Positions 1 through 9,530 of a DNA stretch of 64,000 nt are shown piece after piece. The stretch spans positions 69,663 through 133,662 of the forward strand of contig CAWHOA010000026.1 of assembly GCA_963830885.1 (NCBI GenBank), written 5' to 3'. A program made the translations under genes and the position numbers. How positions within the stretch are numbered: position 1 is the first letter of the stretch; each line of letters opens with the position of its first letter. Below the pieces are notes generated by a model. The model did no database searches. It saw only the letters and a list, made by a program, of their open reading frames with translations, and was not told where the DNA came from. This stretch comes from JAIBJN01 sp963830885. Its GTDB lineage: Bacteria > Actinomycetota > Thermoleophilia > Gaiellales > Gaiellaceae.

Positions 1-812
1 GCTCGGAGACGAGCAGCATCCGGCTCGCAACCTCGCCGAGCACGTTCACAGCGAGCGGGATCGCCACGCGCACCGCGAGGCCGTCGGCGAACGTCGCCGA
101 ACGGTCGCTGGTGACCACCGTCCCTGCCTGCCAGCATTCCGCCATCACAGGAGCTTCCTTCGCCGCGACTCCGATCCGGATCGTGTCGGGCGCCCGCGCC
201 GCCCAACTGCATTCCGACGCCGCCGAGGAGGGCGCCGTTCCCGACCGGGACGACGACGGCCGCGGGCGGCTCAGCGAGCTGGTCGAGGAGCTCGCCGGCG
301 ATCGCGCCGTAGCCTTCGTACTGGATGGCCTCGGCGCCGTCCTCGAAGAACGGGAGCCCGGCGTCGGCCGCGTACCTCCGGGCGGTCTCCTTGGCCTCGT
401 CGAGATCGGCGCCAACGAGGCGGGTCTCGGCACCGAGCTCCTCGACCAGGGCAAGCTTCGCCTGCGTGGCGCCCTCGGGCGCGTACACAACCGCGCTCAG
501 GCCGAGTCTGTCGGCTGCCCAGGCCGTCGCCGCGCCGTGGTTCCCGGTGGACGCCGTGACCACAGTCGTCGCGCCACGCTCGCGGTAGGCCGATGAGAAC
601 CGGCAGGGCTCCGCGCCACTTGAAGGCGCCGAGCTCGTGCACGTCCTCTCGCTTCAGGAAGAGCGGGCGGTCGCCGCCCAAGGAAGCGGGGGCGGGCTCG
701 AGGGGAGTCGGCAACGGTGTCATCCGGATGGCCTCAGAATCGGATCACCCCGGAGGTCGACCTCCTCGACGCTCAGGGCCCGGTGGATCTCGCGGAGGTC
801 GGCGGCACGCAC
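1..812 (-). pseudogene. PLP-dependent threonine/serine dehydratase-like enzyme, frameshifted, cut by window edge
   Basis: Fold-type II PLP enzyme that would deaminate threonine or serine, or carry out a related beta-elimination. Pieces lie in three frames: an N-terminal helix from GTG 812, then PLFLKREDVHELGAFKWRGA (PLP lysine in FKWRGA), then TASTGNHGAATAWAAD, then a glycine loop VPVGNGALLGGVG, then a C-terminal part running off the window start. Frame changes fall near 720, 595 and 190. The pieces join without missing sequence, so one-base indels, probably assembly errors, are the likely cause. The GTG at 812 is chosen because a TAGAAT hexamer ends 6 nt upstream. Exact substrate is unknown. 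Confidence 0.72.
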
Positions 813-818
813 GGCGCG

Positions 819-824
819 ATTCTA
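819..824 (-). promoter_or_regulatory. -10 hexamer TAGAAT of a probable leaderless mRNA
   Basis: On the minus strand TAGAAT lies 6 nt before GTG 812. This is the spacing seen at many other starts in the window, so transcription probably begins at the start codon. No clear -35 box. Confidence 0.5.
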
Positions 825-969
825 CGGGCGTCGAAAGCCGGCCCCGCCAATGGCCGCCTGGCGCGCTGTGGGCGGCTTGGTACGCAATTGGCACGAGTCT
901 GTGCCCCACGAGTGCGGATTTCTCCGTTAGGCTCGAAAGCGGGTGGTGGGACGGGGTGCCCCTGGAGAG

Positions 970-3033
970 TTAAGGCGATGAGTCCCGATCCGGGGGCCTC
1001 TCGGGCCGGGAGCTCTGGAGCCGGCGGAGCTCCTCGAGGGGGATGTGACAGCGGAGAGCGTGGCCGGGCTCGACCTCGGCGAGCGGGGGCTCCTGCTCCT
1101 CGCACACCGCGCCGAGCTTCCGCGGGCAGCGCGTGTGGAAGACGCAGCCGGACGGCGGCGCGGCCGCGCTCGGGATCTCGCCCTCGAGCCGGATGCGCGG
1201 ACGCTCGCCACCCTCGAGCGTGGGCACGGCCGAGAGGAGCGCCTCGGTATACGGATGGTGCGGTGCCGCGAAGACGGTCGCTGCGTCACCGATCTCCATC
1301 AGCCGGCCGAGATAGAGCACGGCGATCCGGTCGGCCAGGTAGCGGACGACCCCGAGGTCGTGCGAGATGAAGATGTAGGAGACGGCCTGCTCGCCCTGGA
1401 GGTCGACGAGAAGGTTGAGGATCGCGGCCTGGACGGAGACGTCGAGGGCCGAGGTCGGCTCGTCGCAGACGACCACGCGCGGCTCGCCGGCAAACGCCCG
1501 GGCGATGGCGACCCGCTGCTTGAGGCCGCCCGAGAGTTGGGCGGGGCGGGCGTCCAGCAGCCGCTCGTCGAAGCGCACCGCGCGCGCCAGCTCGCCGACG
1601 CGCTGGTCGCGGGCCTCCCCGCGCAGGCGGAGCAGCTTCGTCACTGCACGCGCGAGGATGCGCCGCGCCGAGAAGCGACGGTTGAGGGCCGAGTCAGGGT
1701 TCTGGAAGACGATCTGGAGCGCCCGAACGTCGTCGGTCGTCCGGCCCGCGAGCGTGGAAGCCAGAGGGTGCCCGTCGAGCTCGACGGTCGTGCCCTCGTC
1801 AGGCGGAGTCAGGCCCAGCAGAATGCGGGCGAGCGTGGTCTTGCCGCTGCCGGACTCGCCGACGATGCCGAGGGTCTCTCCGGGGCTGACCGCCAGCGTG
1901 ACGCCGGCAAGCGCATGGACGTCATGGCGGTCCTGCCGGAACGTCTTCGCGGCGTCCGCGATCGCGAGAGCCGGCGCCGACGGGGCTCGCTGCGCCGGTG
2001 CCTCGCCGCCACGCGCCGAGCCGGTGTGCGGCAGCTCGTGCGCGTCCGCCCAGAAGTGGCAGCGGCTCACCCGGCCGGGCGCGACCGGATGGAGCGGCGG
2101 CTCTTCCTCCCGGCAGATCTCGCGGGCGAGCCCGCAGCGATCGGCGAACACGCACCCGGGAAGGTCCGCGCCGAGGGCCGGAAGGAGCCCGGGGATCGTG
2201 TCCAGACGACGCTCGTCCTTGCCGACTCCGCCGCGCGGGAGGCAGCGCAGGAGGCCGACGGTGTACGGGTGACGCGGGTCACGGAAAAGCTCGTCGGCGG
2301 GGCCCTCCTCGACCAGGCGCCCGGCGTACAGCACGCCGACCCGGTCGCACATCCGCCGGACGACCGCGAGGTTGTGGCTGATGAAGAGGATGCTCGTGCC
2401 GAGCTCCTCGCGCAGGCCTGCGATCAGGTCGAGCACCTCCGCCTCCACGGTGGCGTCGAGGCCCGTGGTCGGCTCGTCGAGCACGAGGAGCGCCGGGTCG
2501 GACGCGAGCGCCATGGCGATCAGCGCCCGCTGCTGCATCCCGCCCGAGAGCTGATGCGGGTAGCGGCGCATGACGCTCTCCGGATCGGCGATCTGGACGC
2601 GGACGAGGAGCTCGCGCGCCCGCTCGCGGGCTTCGGCCGCGCCGAGGCCCGCCGCGGTGAACGCCTCGACGACCTGGTCGCCGACGCGGAGCGACGGGTT
2701 CAGAGCCGCGCCGGGGTTCTGGTAGACCATCGAGACCGAGCGCGCTCGGTAGCGGCGAACCTCGCGCTCCGACATGGCGAGGAGGTCGGCGCCGCCGACG
2801 TGAACCCCGCCGCCCGTGACGCGCCCGTTGCGCGCGAGGTAGCGCATCACGGTGAGGGCCGTCGTGGACTTGCCGCAGCCGGACTCGCCCACGAGCCCGT
2901 ACGACTCGCCCGGCGCGATCGAGAGCGTCACGCCGCGGAGCACCTGGCGCCAGCGCCCGCGCACGTTGAAGGCGACGCCGAGCTCCTCGAGCTCCAGGGC
3001 GGGCGCCGCCGGCGAGACGGGCACGGCGCTCAC
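970..3033 (-). CDS. Peptide/nickel-type ABC transporter ATPase, DppD-DppF fusion
   Basis: A 687-residue protein with two complete ABC ATPase domains, which energises import through the two permeases encoded just upstream. Domain 1 (about 10-300) has Walker A GESGCGKST, signature LSGGMQQR and Walker B LLVLDEPTTGLD. Domain 2 (about 360-660) has GESGSGKTT, LSGGLKQR and VVVCDEPTSALD. Each ends in the oligopeptide-transporter C-terminal motif with conserved cysteines (CVFADRCGLAREIC; CVFHTRCPRKLGAVC). Most relatives are separate DppD and DppF chains of about 330 residues, so this is a natural fusion. GTG 3033 overlaps the permease stop (GTGA). The real cargo could be peptides or another small solute. 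Confidence 0.9.
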   Translation of the reverse strand: MSAVPVSPAAPALELEELGVAFNVRGRWRQVLRGVTLSIAPGESYGLVGESGCGKSTTALTVMRYLARNGRVTGGGVHVGGADLLAMSEREVRRYRARSVSMVYQNPGAALNPSLRVGDQVVEAFTAAGLGAAEARERARELLVRVQIADPESVMRRYPHQLSGGMQQRALIAMALASDPALLVLDEPTTGLDATVEAEVLDLIAGLREELGTSILFISHNLAVVRRMCDRVGVLYAGRLVEEGPADELFRDPRHPYTVGLLRCLPRGGVGKDERRLDTIPGLLPALGADLPGCVFADRCGLAREICREEEPPLHPVAPGRVSRCHFWADAHELPHTGSARGGEAPAQRAPSAPALAIADAAKTFRQDRHDVHALAGVTLAVSPGETLGIVGESGSGKTTLARILLGLTPPDEGTTVELDGHPLASTLAGRTTDDVRALQIVFQNPDSALNRRFSARRILARAVTKLLRLRGEARDQRVGELARAVRFDERLLDARPAQLSGGLKQRVAIARAFAGEPRVVVCDEPTSALDVSVQAAILNLLVDLQGEQAVSYIFISHDLGVVRYLADRIAVLYLGRLMEIGDAATVFAAPHHPYTEALLSAVPTLEGGERPRIRLEGEIPSAAAPPSGCVFHTRCPRKLGAVCEEQEPPLAEVEPGHALRCHIPLEELRRLQSSRPERPPDRDSSP

Positions 3034-3908
3034 CGCTCGAACGCCTGGGTGAGGCCGTCCGCGACGAGGTTGACGCCGACGACGAGGGTGGCGATGGCGA
3101 GCGCGGGGAAGAACGTCGGCCACCAGTCTCCGGCGACCAGCAGCCCGTAGTTCTCGAAGATCTGCAGGCCCCAGTCCGGAGTCGGCGGCTGGATCCCGAC
3201 GCCGAGGAACGAGAGCGTGGCGATGGCGAAGATCGCGTAGCCGACCCGCACGGTGAACTCCACGAGCACGGGCCCGAGCACGTTGGGAAGGATCTCGCCG
3301 GTGAGGATGTAGGGCGCGCGCTCGTTGCGGAGGCGGGCGGCCTCGACGTACTCGAGCTCCCGCTCGGAGAGCACCGCGGCGCGGACGGTGCGGGCGATGA
3401 TCGGGGTGAAGACGATCCCGATCACCACGATCACGCTGAGCTGCGAGGGCCCGAGCGCCGTGAGCGCGAGCAGGCCGAAAATGACCACCGGGATGGCGAG
3501 AAACGCGTCGACGACGCGCATGATCACGTCGTCGGTGACGCCGCGGAAGTAGCCGGTGACCAGGCCGAGCGCGGTGCCGAGCACCGTCCCCAGCAACGCT
3601 GCGAGCGGGGCGACGATCAGAATGTCCCGGGCGCCGACGATCACCCGTGAGAAGACGTCGCGGCCCAGCCGGTCCGTGCCGAACCAGTGCTCGGACGAGG
3701 GCGGCTGCAGCTTGTTGAGGATGTCGTCCGCGTAGGGGTCGTCGGGCACGAGCGCGGGCCCGAAGAGCGCGCACAGGATCCAGAAAATGACGATGACGGC
3801 CCCCGCCAGGAACGTCCGCGAGCGGAGGACGAGCCGGAGCCGCTCGCGGCGCGATTCCTGGCCCGAGTCGTGGACGACGACGGGGGCGAGGTCGTCGACA
3901 GTGCTCAT
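3030..3908 (-). CDS. ABC transporter permease, DppC type
   Basis: A 292-residue inner-membrane permease forming half of the translocation channel of the peptide-type importer. It has an N-terminal cytoplasmic stretch, one early membrane helix (FLAGAVIVIFWILCALFG), the DppC-family motif HWFGTDRLGRDVFSRV, then the binding-protein-dependent permease domain with five more helices. The ATPase-contact EAA loop lies around YVEAARLRNERAPYIL. The ATG overlaps the stop of the DppB gene (ATGA), and its own stop overlaps the ATPase start, so the four genes 6561 to 970 form one operon. Confidence 0.92.
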   Translation of the reverse strand: MSTVDDLAPVVVHDSGQESRRERLRLVLRSRTFLAGAVIVIFWILCALFGPALVPDDPYADDILNKLQPPSSEHWFGTDRLGRDVFSRVIVGARDILIVAPLAALLGTVLGTALGLVTGYFRGVTDDVIMRVVDAFLAIPVVIFGLLALTALGPSQLSVIVVIGIVFTPIIARTVRAAVLSERELEYVEAARLRNERAPYILTGEILPNVLGPVLVEFTVRVGYAIFAIATLSFLGVGIQPPTPDWGLQIFENYGLLVAGDWWPTFFPALAIATLVVGVNLVADGLTQAFER

Positions 3909-4861
3909 GTCGAGGCACCTCCGAAGCGGAGGCGCGGGTTCAGCCACGCGTAGGCGAGGTCGGCGACCAGGGTCGCCAGGAGGTAGACGACTCCGATCAC
4001 GAGGACGGTGCCCTCGAGCAGCGGATAGTCCTTGTGCTCGGCCGCCTCCGCGACGAGCCGGCCGATTCCGGGGTAGTTGAAGATCAACTCGATCGCGACG
4101 AGGCCGCCGATCAGGTAGCCGGTCTGCGTCGCAACGACCGCGATCGTGGGGAGGAGGGCGTTGCGGAGGATATGGCGGCGGATCACCGTTCGCCGCGGCA
4201 GGCCCTTGAGGACCGCGGTGCGCGTGTAGTCGGCGTCGAGCGCCTCGACCGTCCCCGCGCGCGCCATCCGCGCGAGGTAGCCGAAGAGCACGAGCACGAG
4301 GCAGAGCGCGGGCAGGATCAGGTACTCGACCTGTGTGAGGAAGCTGGAGCCGGGCGGCGCCAGGGCGCTCACCGGCAGCACGTCCAGCCAGATGCCGAAG
4401 ACGAGGATCACCACCACCGCCCAGACGAACTCCGGGATCGCCGAGACCGAGAGGCCGCCGACCGAGATCAGGCGATCCCCCGCTCTGCCCTCGTGGAGCG
4501 CGGCCATGACTCCGCCCAGGATCCCGAGCGGGACGACGAGCAGGAACGCGAGGAACGCGAGCTTGGCCGAGTTCCAGAGGGCCGTGCCGACCATCTCGTC
4601 CACCGGCCTCCCCTGGGAGTACGACTCGCCCAGGTCGCCGCGGAGGACACCGCCGATCCAGTCGGCATAGCGAATATGGGCGGGCCGGTTCATGCCCAGC
4701 TCCTCGTTCAAGGCCTCGACCGTCTCCGGGGCGGCGGTCGGGCCGAGGATGTTCCGCGCCACGTCGCCCGGCATCACCTCGCAGGCGACGAAGACGATGA
4801 CGCTCAGGAGCCAGAGCGTGACGAGGGCGAGCCCGATCCGCCGGAGGAGAAAGCGACCCAT
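3905..4861 (-). CDS. ABC transporter permease, DppB type
   Basis: A 318-residue permease, partner of the DppC-type protein. It opens with the family start MGRFLLRRIGLALVTLWLLS (helix 1), followed by the periplasmic segment with PGDVARNILGP, then the permease domain with helices around LAFLAFLLVVPLGILGG, FVWAVVVILVFGIWL, YLILPALCLVLVLFG, GYLIGGLVAIELIF and VLVIGVVYLLATLVAD. The conserved GxG-PG signature appears as YPGIGRL. It begins 12 nt after the binding-protein gene and overlaps dppC by ATGA. Confidence 0.92.
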   Translation of the reverse strand: MGRFLLRRIGLALVTLWLLSVIVFVACEVMPGDVARNILGPTAAPETVEALNEELGMNRPAHIRYADWIGGVLRGDLGESYSQGRPVDEMVGTALWNSAKLAFLAFLLVVPLGILGGVMAALHEGRAGDRLISVGGLSVSAIPEFVWAVVVILVFGIWLDVLPVSALAPPGSSFLTQVEYLILPALCLVLVLFGYLARMARAGTVEALDADYTRTAVLKGLPRRTVIRRHILRNALLPTIAVVATQTGYLIGGLVAIELIFNYPGIGRLVAEAAEHKDYPLLEGTVLVIGVVYLLATLVADLAYAWLNPRLRFGGAST

Positions 4862-4875
4862 GGCGGCGGGACCTC

Positions 4876-6561
4876 CTAGCTGACGAAGCCCGCTCGGCTG
4901 AGGTCGAAGTGGCCCATGCCGGTCGGCTCGACGCCATCGACGTTCTTGCTGCCCGCGAGGTGGAAGTAGAAGTACGGAATGATCGCGGGCGCCTCGTCGA
5001 GGAGGAGCTCCTCGATCTGTTTCGCGACGGCGCGCTGGGCGTCGAGGTCCAAGGCGGCGACGTAGTCGGCGACGAGCGAGTCGAACGTGGCGTTCTTGAA
5101 GTGCGGGGCGTTGTACAGCCCCTCGCTTCCGAGCGCGGACGTGAGGAAGACGTTCGGCACGCCGCGATGGCCCCAGTCGGTGATCCCGAAGGGCGAATCG
5201 AGCCAGCGGGAGCCGCCGTAGGTGAAGTCGCCGTAGTAGGCGCCGTCGTCGGTGAGCTGAAGCTCGACCGTGACGCCGATCGCCTCCGCCGCGTTCTGGA
5301 CGAGCACGGCCAGATCGGGGATCTCGAAGCCCTGCCAGCTCTCCAGCGTGACGGCGAGGCCTTCCTTCCCTGCCGCCTGCAGGAGCTGCTTGGCCTGCTC
5401 GATGTCCTGCTCGCGCTGCGGCACGGATGGGTCGGTGGAGGGGAAGACGGGCGCGAAGGGGCTGTCGTTGCCGAGGTCGGCCCGCCCGTCGAAGAGCCCG
5501 TCGACGAGTGCCTGGCGGTCGAGCGCCAGCGCCATGGCCTGGCGCACGCGCTTGTCCGTGAACGGCTCCATGTCCGTCCGCATGTGGATGACGCGGTGCT
5601 GCGCGGCCTTGATCTCGACGACGATGATGCTCGGGTCCTCGAGCAGCGCGCTGCCGCCGGCGACGGAGAAGTTCGAGACGATGTCCACCTCGCCGCCCTG
5701 GAGGGCGAGGACGCGGGCCTGCTCGTCTTCGTAGAACCTGACCTCGCTCTGGTCGGCGAGCGGGATGCGCGACGTGTCCCAGTAGTCGGGATTCCGGACG
5801 TACGTGACGCCGACCTCGGGCGTGTACTCCTCGAGCTTCCACGGGCCGGTGCCCATGAAGCTCGACTCCCAGTCGCCCGAAAACGTCTTCGGGAGGATGA
5901 CGAGGTTGTAGTTGTCCGAGCTGACCAGGTATGGGAAGTTGCCGTTGGGCGCGTCCAGCGTGAACTCGACGGTCGTGTCGTCCACGAGCTTCGTGTTCCC
6001 GGCGGAGAGGACGCCGGTGAGCGCCGAGAGCGCGTTCGACTTGTTCTCGAGGTGGAAGTCCATGGTGGCGACGACGTCCTCCGCCGTGAGCGGTGTGCCG
6101 TCGTGGAAGGCGACGCCCTGCCGAATCGCGAACGTCCAGACGCTCCCGTCGTCGTTCGGCGCCCAGCTCTCCGCGATGCGCGGCTGCAGCATCAGGTCGC
6201 GGTCCGACCAGGCGAGGTATTCGGCGGACTGGCCCATGACCGCGAGCCCGCCCTCGTCGCCGATCAGGAGCGGGTCGAGCGCGGTCGCCGGCGTGATCAG
6301 CGCGGTTCGCAGCGTCCCGCCGGCATGCGGCGCCGAGCTGTTCGTGTCGGTGGCGCCCGTTGTGCCGGAGGAGGCGTCGTCGTCCCCTCCGCACGCGGCG
6401 GCGACGAACGAGAGCGCGGACAGGGAGAGGCCGAGGACTGCGCCGCGGCGCACGAACTCGCGGCGGCTGATCTTCCCGGCCGCCAGCTCGTCGATCAGGT
6501 GGTTCTCGACCTCGGTGCGTGTCCCGCGGAACTCGTCGACACGCCGCTTTGCCTTGTCCAC
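4876..6561 (-). CDS. Solute-binding protein family 5 (peptide/nickel-type), lipoprotein
   Basis: A 561-residue extracytoplasmic binding protein that delivers cargo to the adjacent permeases. Residues 30-45 hold a twin-arginine-like motif SRREFVRRG, followed by a hydrophobic stretch and lipobox FVAAAC, so it is probably a Tat-exported lipoprotein. An acidic Gly/Ser/Thr linker (GGDDDASSGTTGATDT) follows. The SBP5 fold covers about 80-550, with the family motif VWTFAIRQGVAFHDGTPLTA. GTG 6561 is first in the operon, about 35 nt after a predicted transcription start. Cargo cannot be told from sequence. Confidence 0.92.
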   Translation of the reverse strand: MDKAKRRVDEFRGTRTEVENHLIDELAAGKISRREFVRRGAVLGLSLSALSFVAAACGGDDDASSGTTGATDTNSSAPHAGGTLRTALITPATALDPLLIGDEGGLAVMGQSAEYLAWSDRDLMLQPRIAESWAPNDDGSVWTFAIRQGVAFHDGTPLTAEDVVATMDFHLENKSNALSALTGVLSAGNTKLVDDTTVEFTLDAPNGNFPYLVSSDNYNLVILPKTFSGDWESSFMGTGPWKLEEYTPEVGVTYVRNPDYWDTSRIPLADQSEVRFYEDEQARVLALQGGEVDIVSNFSVAGGSALLEDPSIIVVEIKAAQHRVIHMRTDMEPFTDKRVRQAMALALDRQALVDGLFDGRADLGNDSPFAPVFPSTDPSVPQREQDIEQAKQLLQAAGKEGLAVTLESWQGFEIPDLAVLVQNAAEAIGVTVELQLTDDGAYYGDFTYGGSRWLDSPFGITDWGHRGVPNVFLTSALGSEGLYNAPHFKNATFDSLVADYVAALDLDAQRAVAKQIEELLLDEAPAIIPYFYFHLAGSKNVDGVEPTGMGHFDLSRAGFVS

Positions 6562-6602
6562 GTTCAGCTCTCTTTCTCGCCCGGCTCGTCGCGGAACCCG
6601 CG

Positions 6603-6631
6603 GTTATCGCACGGCTTCCGCAGGGAGTCAA
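6603..6631 (-). promoter_or_regulatory. Sigma70-type promoter of the peptide ABC operon
   Basis: Minus strand: -35 TTGACT (6631-6626), exactly 17 nt spacer, -10 GATAAC (6608-6603). Transcription would start near 6596, giving a leader of about 35 nt with a purine-rich stretch before GTG 6561. This is one of the few clear two-box promoters in the window. Confidence 0.7.
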
Positions 6632-6634
6632 TCA

Positions 6635-6796
6635 TCAGCGGCCGACGTCCTGCTGCACCCGTGCGGGTGCGAGGCCGACGAGGTCGCGTGAGAGCGGTGC
6701 TACGAGGTCGAGGGTGCCGCGACGCGCGTCGGCGAGGGCCTCGGCGAGCGCCTGCTTCAGCTCCTGCTCGGATCGGGCGCGCCCGGTCGTCGGCAT
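6635..6796 (-). CDS. Small protein of 53 residues, resembling the N-terminal helix of EgtB/DinB-like proteins
   Basis: A short reading frame beginning MPTTGRARSEQELKQALAEA with an amphipathic helix and the stretch TLDLVAPLS. That stretch resembles the helix opening the DinB-like domain of ergothioneine synthase EgtB. The rest of that domain is absent, so this is either an independent small protein or a remnant. Start at ATG 6796 is supported by TAGGCT 8 nt upstream. It lies upstream of the peptide ABC promoter. Real function unknown. Confidence 0.4.
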   Translation of the reverse strand: MPTTGRARSEQELKQALAEALADARRGTLDLVAPLSRDLVGLAPARVQQDVGR

Positions 6797-6804
6797 TGCG
6801 CGCA

Positions 6805-6810
6805 AGCCTA
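6805..6810 (-). promoter_or_regulatory. -10 hexamer TAGGCT, leaderless pattern
   Basis: Minus-strand TAGGCT ends 8 nt before ATG 6796. The same hexamer at similar spacing precedes the genes at 22949, 39916 and 58885. Confidence 0.4.
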
Positions 6811-6886
6811 CCGACCACCTAGAGCGCCACGTCGCAGCCCTAAGGGCGGGTAGCATGCGCCCACCGCGCCGCCGGCGCGTTCTGCG

Positions 6887-8063
6887 ATGAGAGACATCCT
6901 CGTCCTGTGCCCGCAGGAGCGGGACTTGAATGCGATTCGCGCCGCCGGTCTGGAAGAGCGCTACCGGGTCCGCTTTGCGCGGCTCCGACCTCGACCAGGT
7001 GGAGTCCTTCGACCGCCCAAGCCTTCCTCTCCGAGTGCGAGCCGATCCCCGCGGACGGAGTGGTCGGCACCAAGGACCAGTCCGCTCTGCTCGCAGCTCT
7101 ACTGGCGGAACGCCGCGGCTTGCCGGGACCGACCCCCGAGGCGCTCTTGAGGCTTCAGCACAAGCCGACTGCCCGTTCGGTGCAACAGCTCGCGGCGCCC
7201 GAGGCGACTCCGCGCTTCGCGGTGCTCGACGGCCGTGTCACGTTCGACGTCCCCTTCTTCGTCAAGCCCGTGGTCGGACGCCTGTCCCAAAACGCTTTTC
7301 GGATCGACGATCCGCGCGAGCTCCTCGAGCTCCACGAGATTGACCGCTACACGACGCGCTACGCGGAGATCGCCGAGCTCGCAGGCGCCGACCCGGCCCA
7401 GGCGCACGGATTTCTCGCCGAGGAGCTGCTCACCGGCGACGAGGTGACGGTGGAGGGCTACGTGCACGACGGGCGCGTGACGGTGATCGGCCGTCACCGA
7501 CTCGCTCAAGTACGAGGGGACCCTGAGCTTCGAGAGCTTCGTCTACCCGAGCGCGCTGCCGCAGGAGCGCCTCGACGAGCTGACCGACGTGAGCATGCGG
7601 GTGATGCCCGGCTTCGGGTTCGAGGACGGCATTCTTCAACGTGGAGTTCTTCGTCCCGGCGTCGGGGCCGGCGAAGATCATCGAGGTGAACGGGCGCATC
7701 GCCTCGCAGTTCGCGCCGCTCCTCCTGGGCCTGCACGGCCGCTCGAGCTACGACGCTCTCTTCGAGCTCGCGCTCGGCGAGGATCCCAAGTGGGAGGTCG
7801 GCGCGCCGGACGGCGTGGCCGTGAGCTACGCGCTCCGCACCTTCGAGGACGCGCTCGTGGAGGCCGTGCCGGAGCCCGAGCCCGACCTGGAGATCCTCGT
7901 CCGGCCCGGGCTGCGGCTGTCGGAGCAGGGCGTGAACGACGCCCAGAGCTACCGGCTCGCCATCTTCACCGGCTTCGGGGAGTCCCGCGCCGAGGCGGTC
8001 GCGCGCGTGCGCGAGCGCGCCGCCGGGCTCAGCTTTCGACTGGCGCCGGCGCCGAGTCGGTGA
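6887..8063 (+). pseudogene. ATP-grasp family ligase, interrupted by about four frameshifts
   Basis: Joined fragments give a roughly 390-residue ATP-grasp protein: start MRDILVLCPQERDLNAIRAA, then SECEPIPADGVVGTKDQSA, a lysine-bearing strand VPFFVKPVVGRLSQ, FLAEELLTGDEVTVEGYV (phosphate-loop region), FNVEFFVPASG and the metal-binding IIEVNGRIASQFAPLL. Relatives are carboxylase or peptide-ligase-like enzymes; the substrate is not evident. Frame changes lie near 6980, 7012, 7490 and 7630, with no sequence missing, so sequencing indels are more likely than decay. The 3' end overlaps the convergent exporter gene by 35 nt. Confidence 0.7.
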
Positions 8064-9508
8064 CCGGAGGCGCGGGCTCGCCGCGCGCCTCGCGGTTGGA
8101 GATCCCGAACGCGCCGACTGCGGCGCCCGCGAAGGCGAGCGCGGCCGCGATAACCATGCCCGTGCGGAAGCCGTCCACCGAGGCGGCCCGCAAATCGGGC
8201 GCCGTCTGGTCGACGGCCAGCGGCACGGCGTCCGGCGCGTCCGTGTTGGCGTCGAAGACGAGCCCGATCGCGAGCCCGATCACCGCCACCGCAATGAGGC
8301 TCCCCAACCGCGAGACCGTCGAGTTGACCCCGGAGGCGATGCCGGCGTAGCGCTCGGGCGCCGACTTGAGCGCTGTCGCCGTGATCGGCGCGACCATCAT
8401 CGCGAGGCCGAGGGAGAAGAGCAGGATCCCGACGATGCCGAAGGTCCAGAACTCGGAGCGGGTGTCCACGACGGCGAAGACGAGCGTGCCGAGACCGATC
8501 AGCGCCGGCCCGAGGGTGAGGAACAGCCGCGGGCCGTGCTTGTCGGAAAGCGCCCCGAAGCGCGCGGCCAGCGCGATCATGACGATGCTCGCCGGGATGT
8601 TGAGGAGCCCGGCCTCGAACGGCGTGAAGCCGAGGAACTGCAGGTAGAGCGTGAAGAAGACGAAGAAGCCGTAGAGCCCCGCGTAGACGAGGAAGGTCTC
8701 GGCGTTCGCGGCTGCGAAGTTCCGCTCCCGGAAGAGCGCGAATGGGAGCATGGGCTCGGCGACGCGCGTCTCGACGACCGCGAAGGCGGTGAGCGCGGCG
8801 CGCGGCGCCGACGAATGCCCACCAGAGGCCGCCGAAGCCGCGGTCGGCGCCCTCGACGAGCCCGTAGGTGAGCAGCCCGAAGCCGGTCGCGGCGAGGGCC
8901 GCGCCGGGAAGGTCGAGCCGCCCGGTGCGGGCCGGGGCGGGCGCCTCCTCCCGGCCGAGGAGCGCGAGCACGACGGCCGCGGCGGCGAGCGGGAGATTGA
9001 GGAGGAAGATCCAGCGCCACGACACCCACTCCACGAGCGCGCCTCCGGCCGGCGGCCCGAGGATCGTGGCCACGCTGGTGAACGCCGTCCAGAGCCCGAT
9101 CGCGCGGCCGGCGTCGGCCCCGTAGGCGCCGCGCAGGAGCGCCAGCGAGTTGGTCGTGAGGAAGGCGCCCGCGACGCCCTGGAGCGTGCGCGCCAGGATC
9201 AGGACGGCCTCGTTCGGAGCCGCGCCCGCGAGCAGGGAGGCGGCCGCGAACCCGGCGGCGCCCCAGACGAATACGCGCCGCCGCCCGTAGCGGTCGCCGA
9301 TCGCGCCCCCGACCAGGTAGAGGGAGGCGAGCGCGAGCGAGTACGAGAGGAACACCCACTGCTGCCCGGTGAGCCCGAGGTCGAGGTCCTCCTCGATCGT
9401 GGGAAGCGCGACGATGACGACGGTCGCGTCGATGAACGCAAGCGACGAGCCGAGGATCGTCGCCGCGAGCGTCAGGCGCTTGCGCGTCTCGAGCCCCAGC
9501 GTGTCCAC
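8029..9508 (-). CDS. MFS exporter, DHA2 family (14 helices), one frameshift
   Basis: Proton-driven multidrug-type exporter. Residues from GTG 9508 include helix 1 (LAATILGSSLAFIDATVVIV), the DHA2 motif around LPTIEEDLDL, motif A GDRYGRRRVFVWG, motif C region ATILGPPAGGAL and SWRWIFLLNLP. Near 8800 the frame shifts and continues as MLPFALFRERNFAAANAETF through the last six helices to the stop at 8029, about 490 residues in all, normal for the family. A single indel in a CCGCGCGCCGCG stretch explains the break. GTG 9508 is preferred because TATCCT lies 6 nt upstream. It diverges from the 9531 gene. Confidence 0.82.
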
Positions 9509-9514
9509 CCGCTG

Positions 9515-9524
9515 AGGATACGCT
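9515..9524. promoter_or_regulatory. Overlapping divergent -10 hexamers
   Basis: AGGATACGCT carries TACGCT (9519-9524) on the plus strand, 6 nt before GTG 9531, and TATCCT (9520-9515) on the minus strand, 6 nt before GTG 9508. The two hexamers share two base pairs, so RNA polymerase could serve only one gene at a time. Confidence 0.55.
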
Positions 9525-9530
9525 GACGGC

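Noticed and set aside
970..3918. A 982-codon open frame reading through permease DNA into the double ATPase
   Set aside because: The first 295 codons are an antiphase shadow of the permease gene, rich in Arg/Pro/Ala; the ATPase starts at GTG 3033 with a GTGA overlap.
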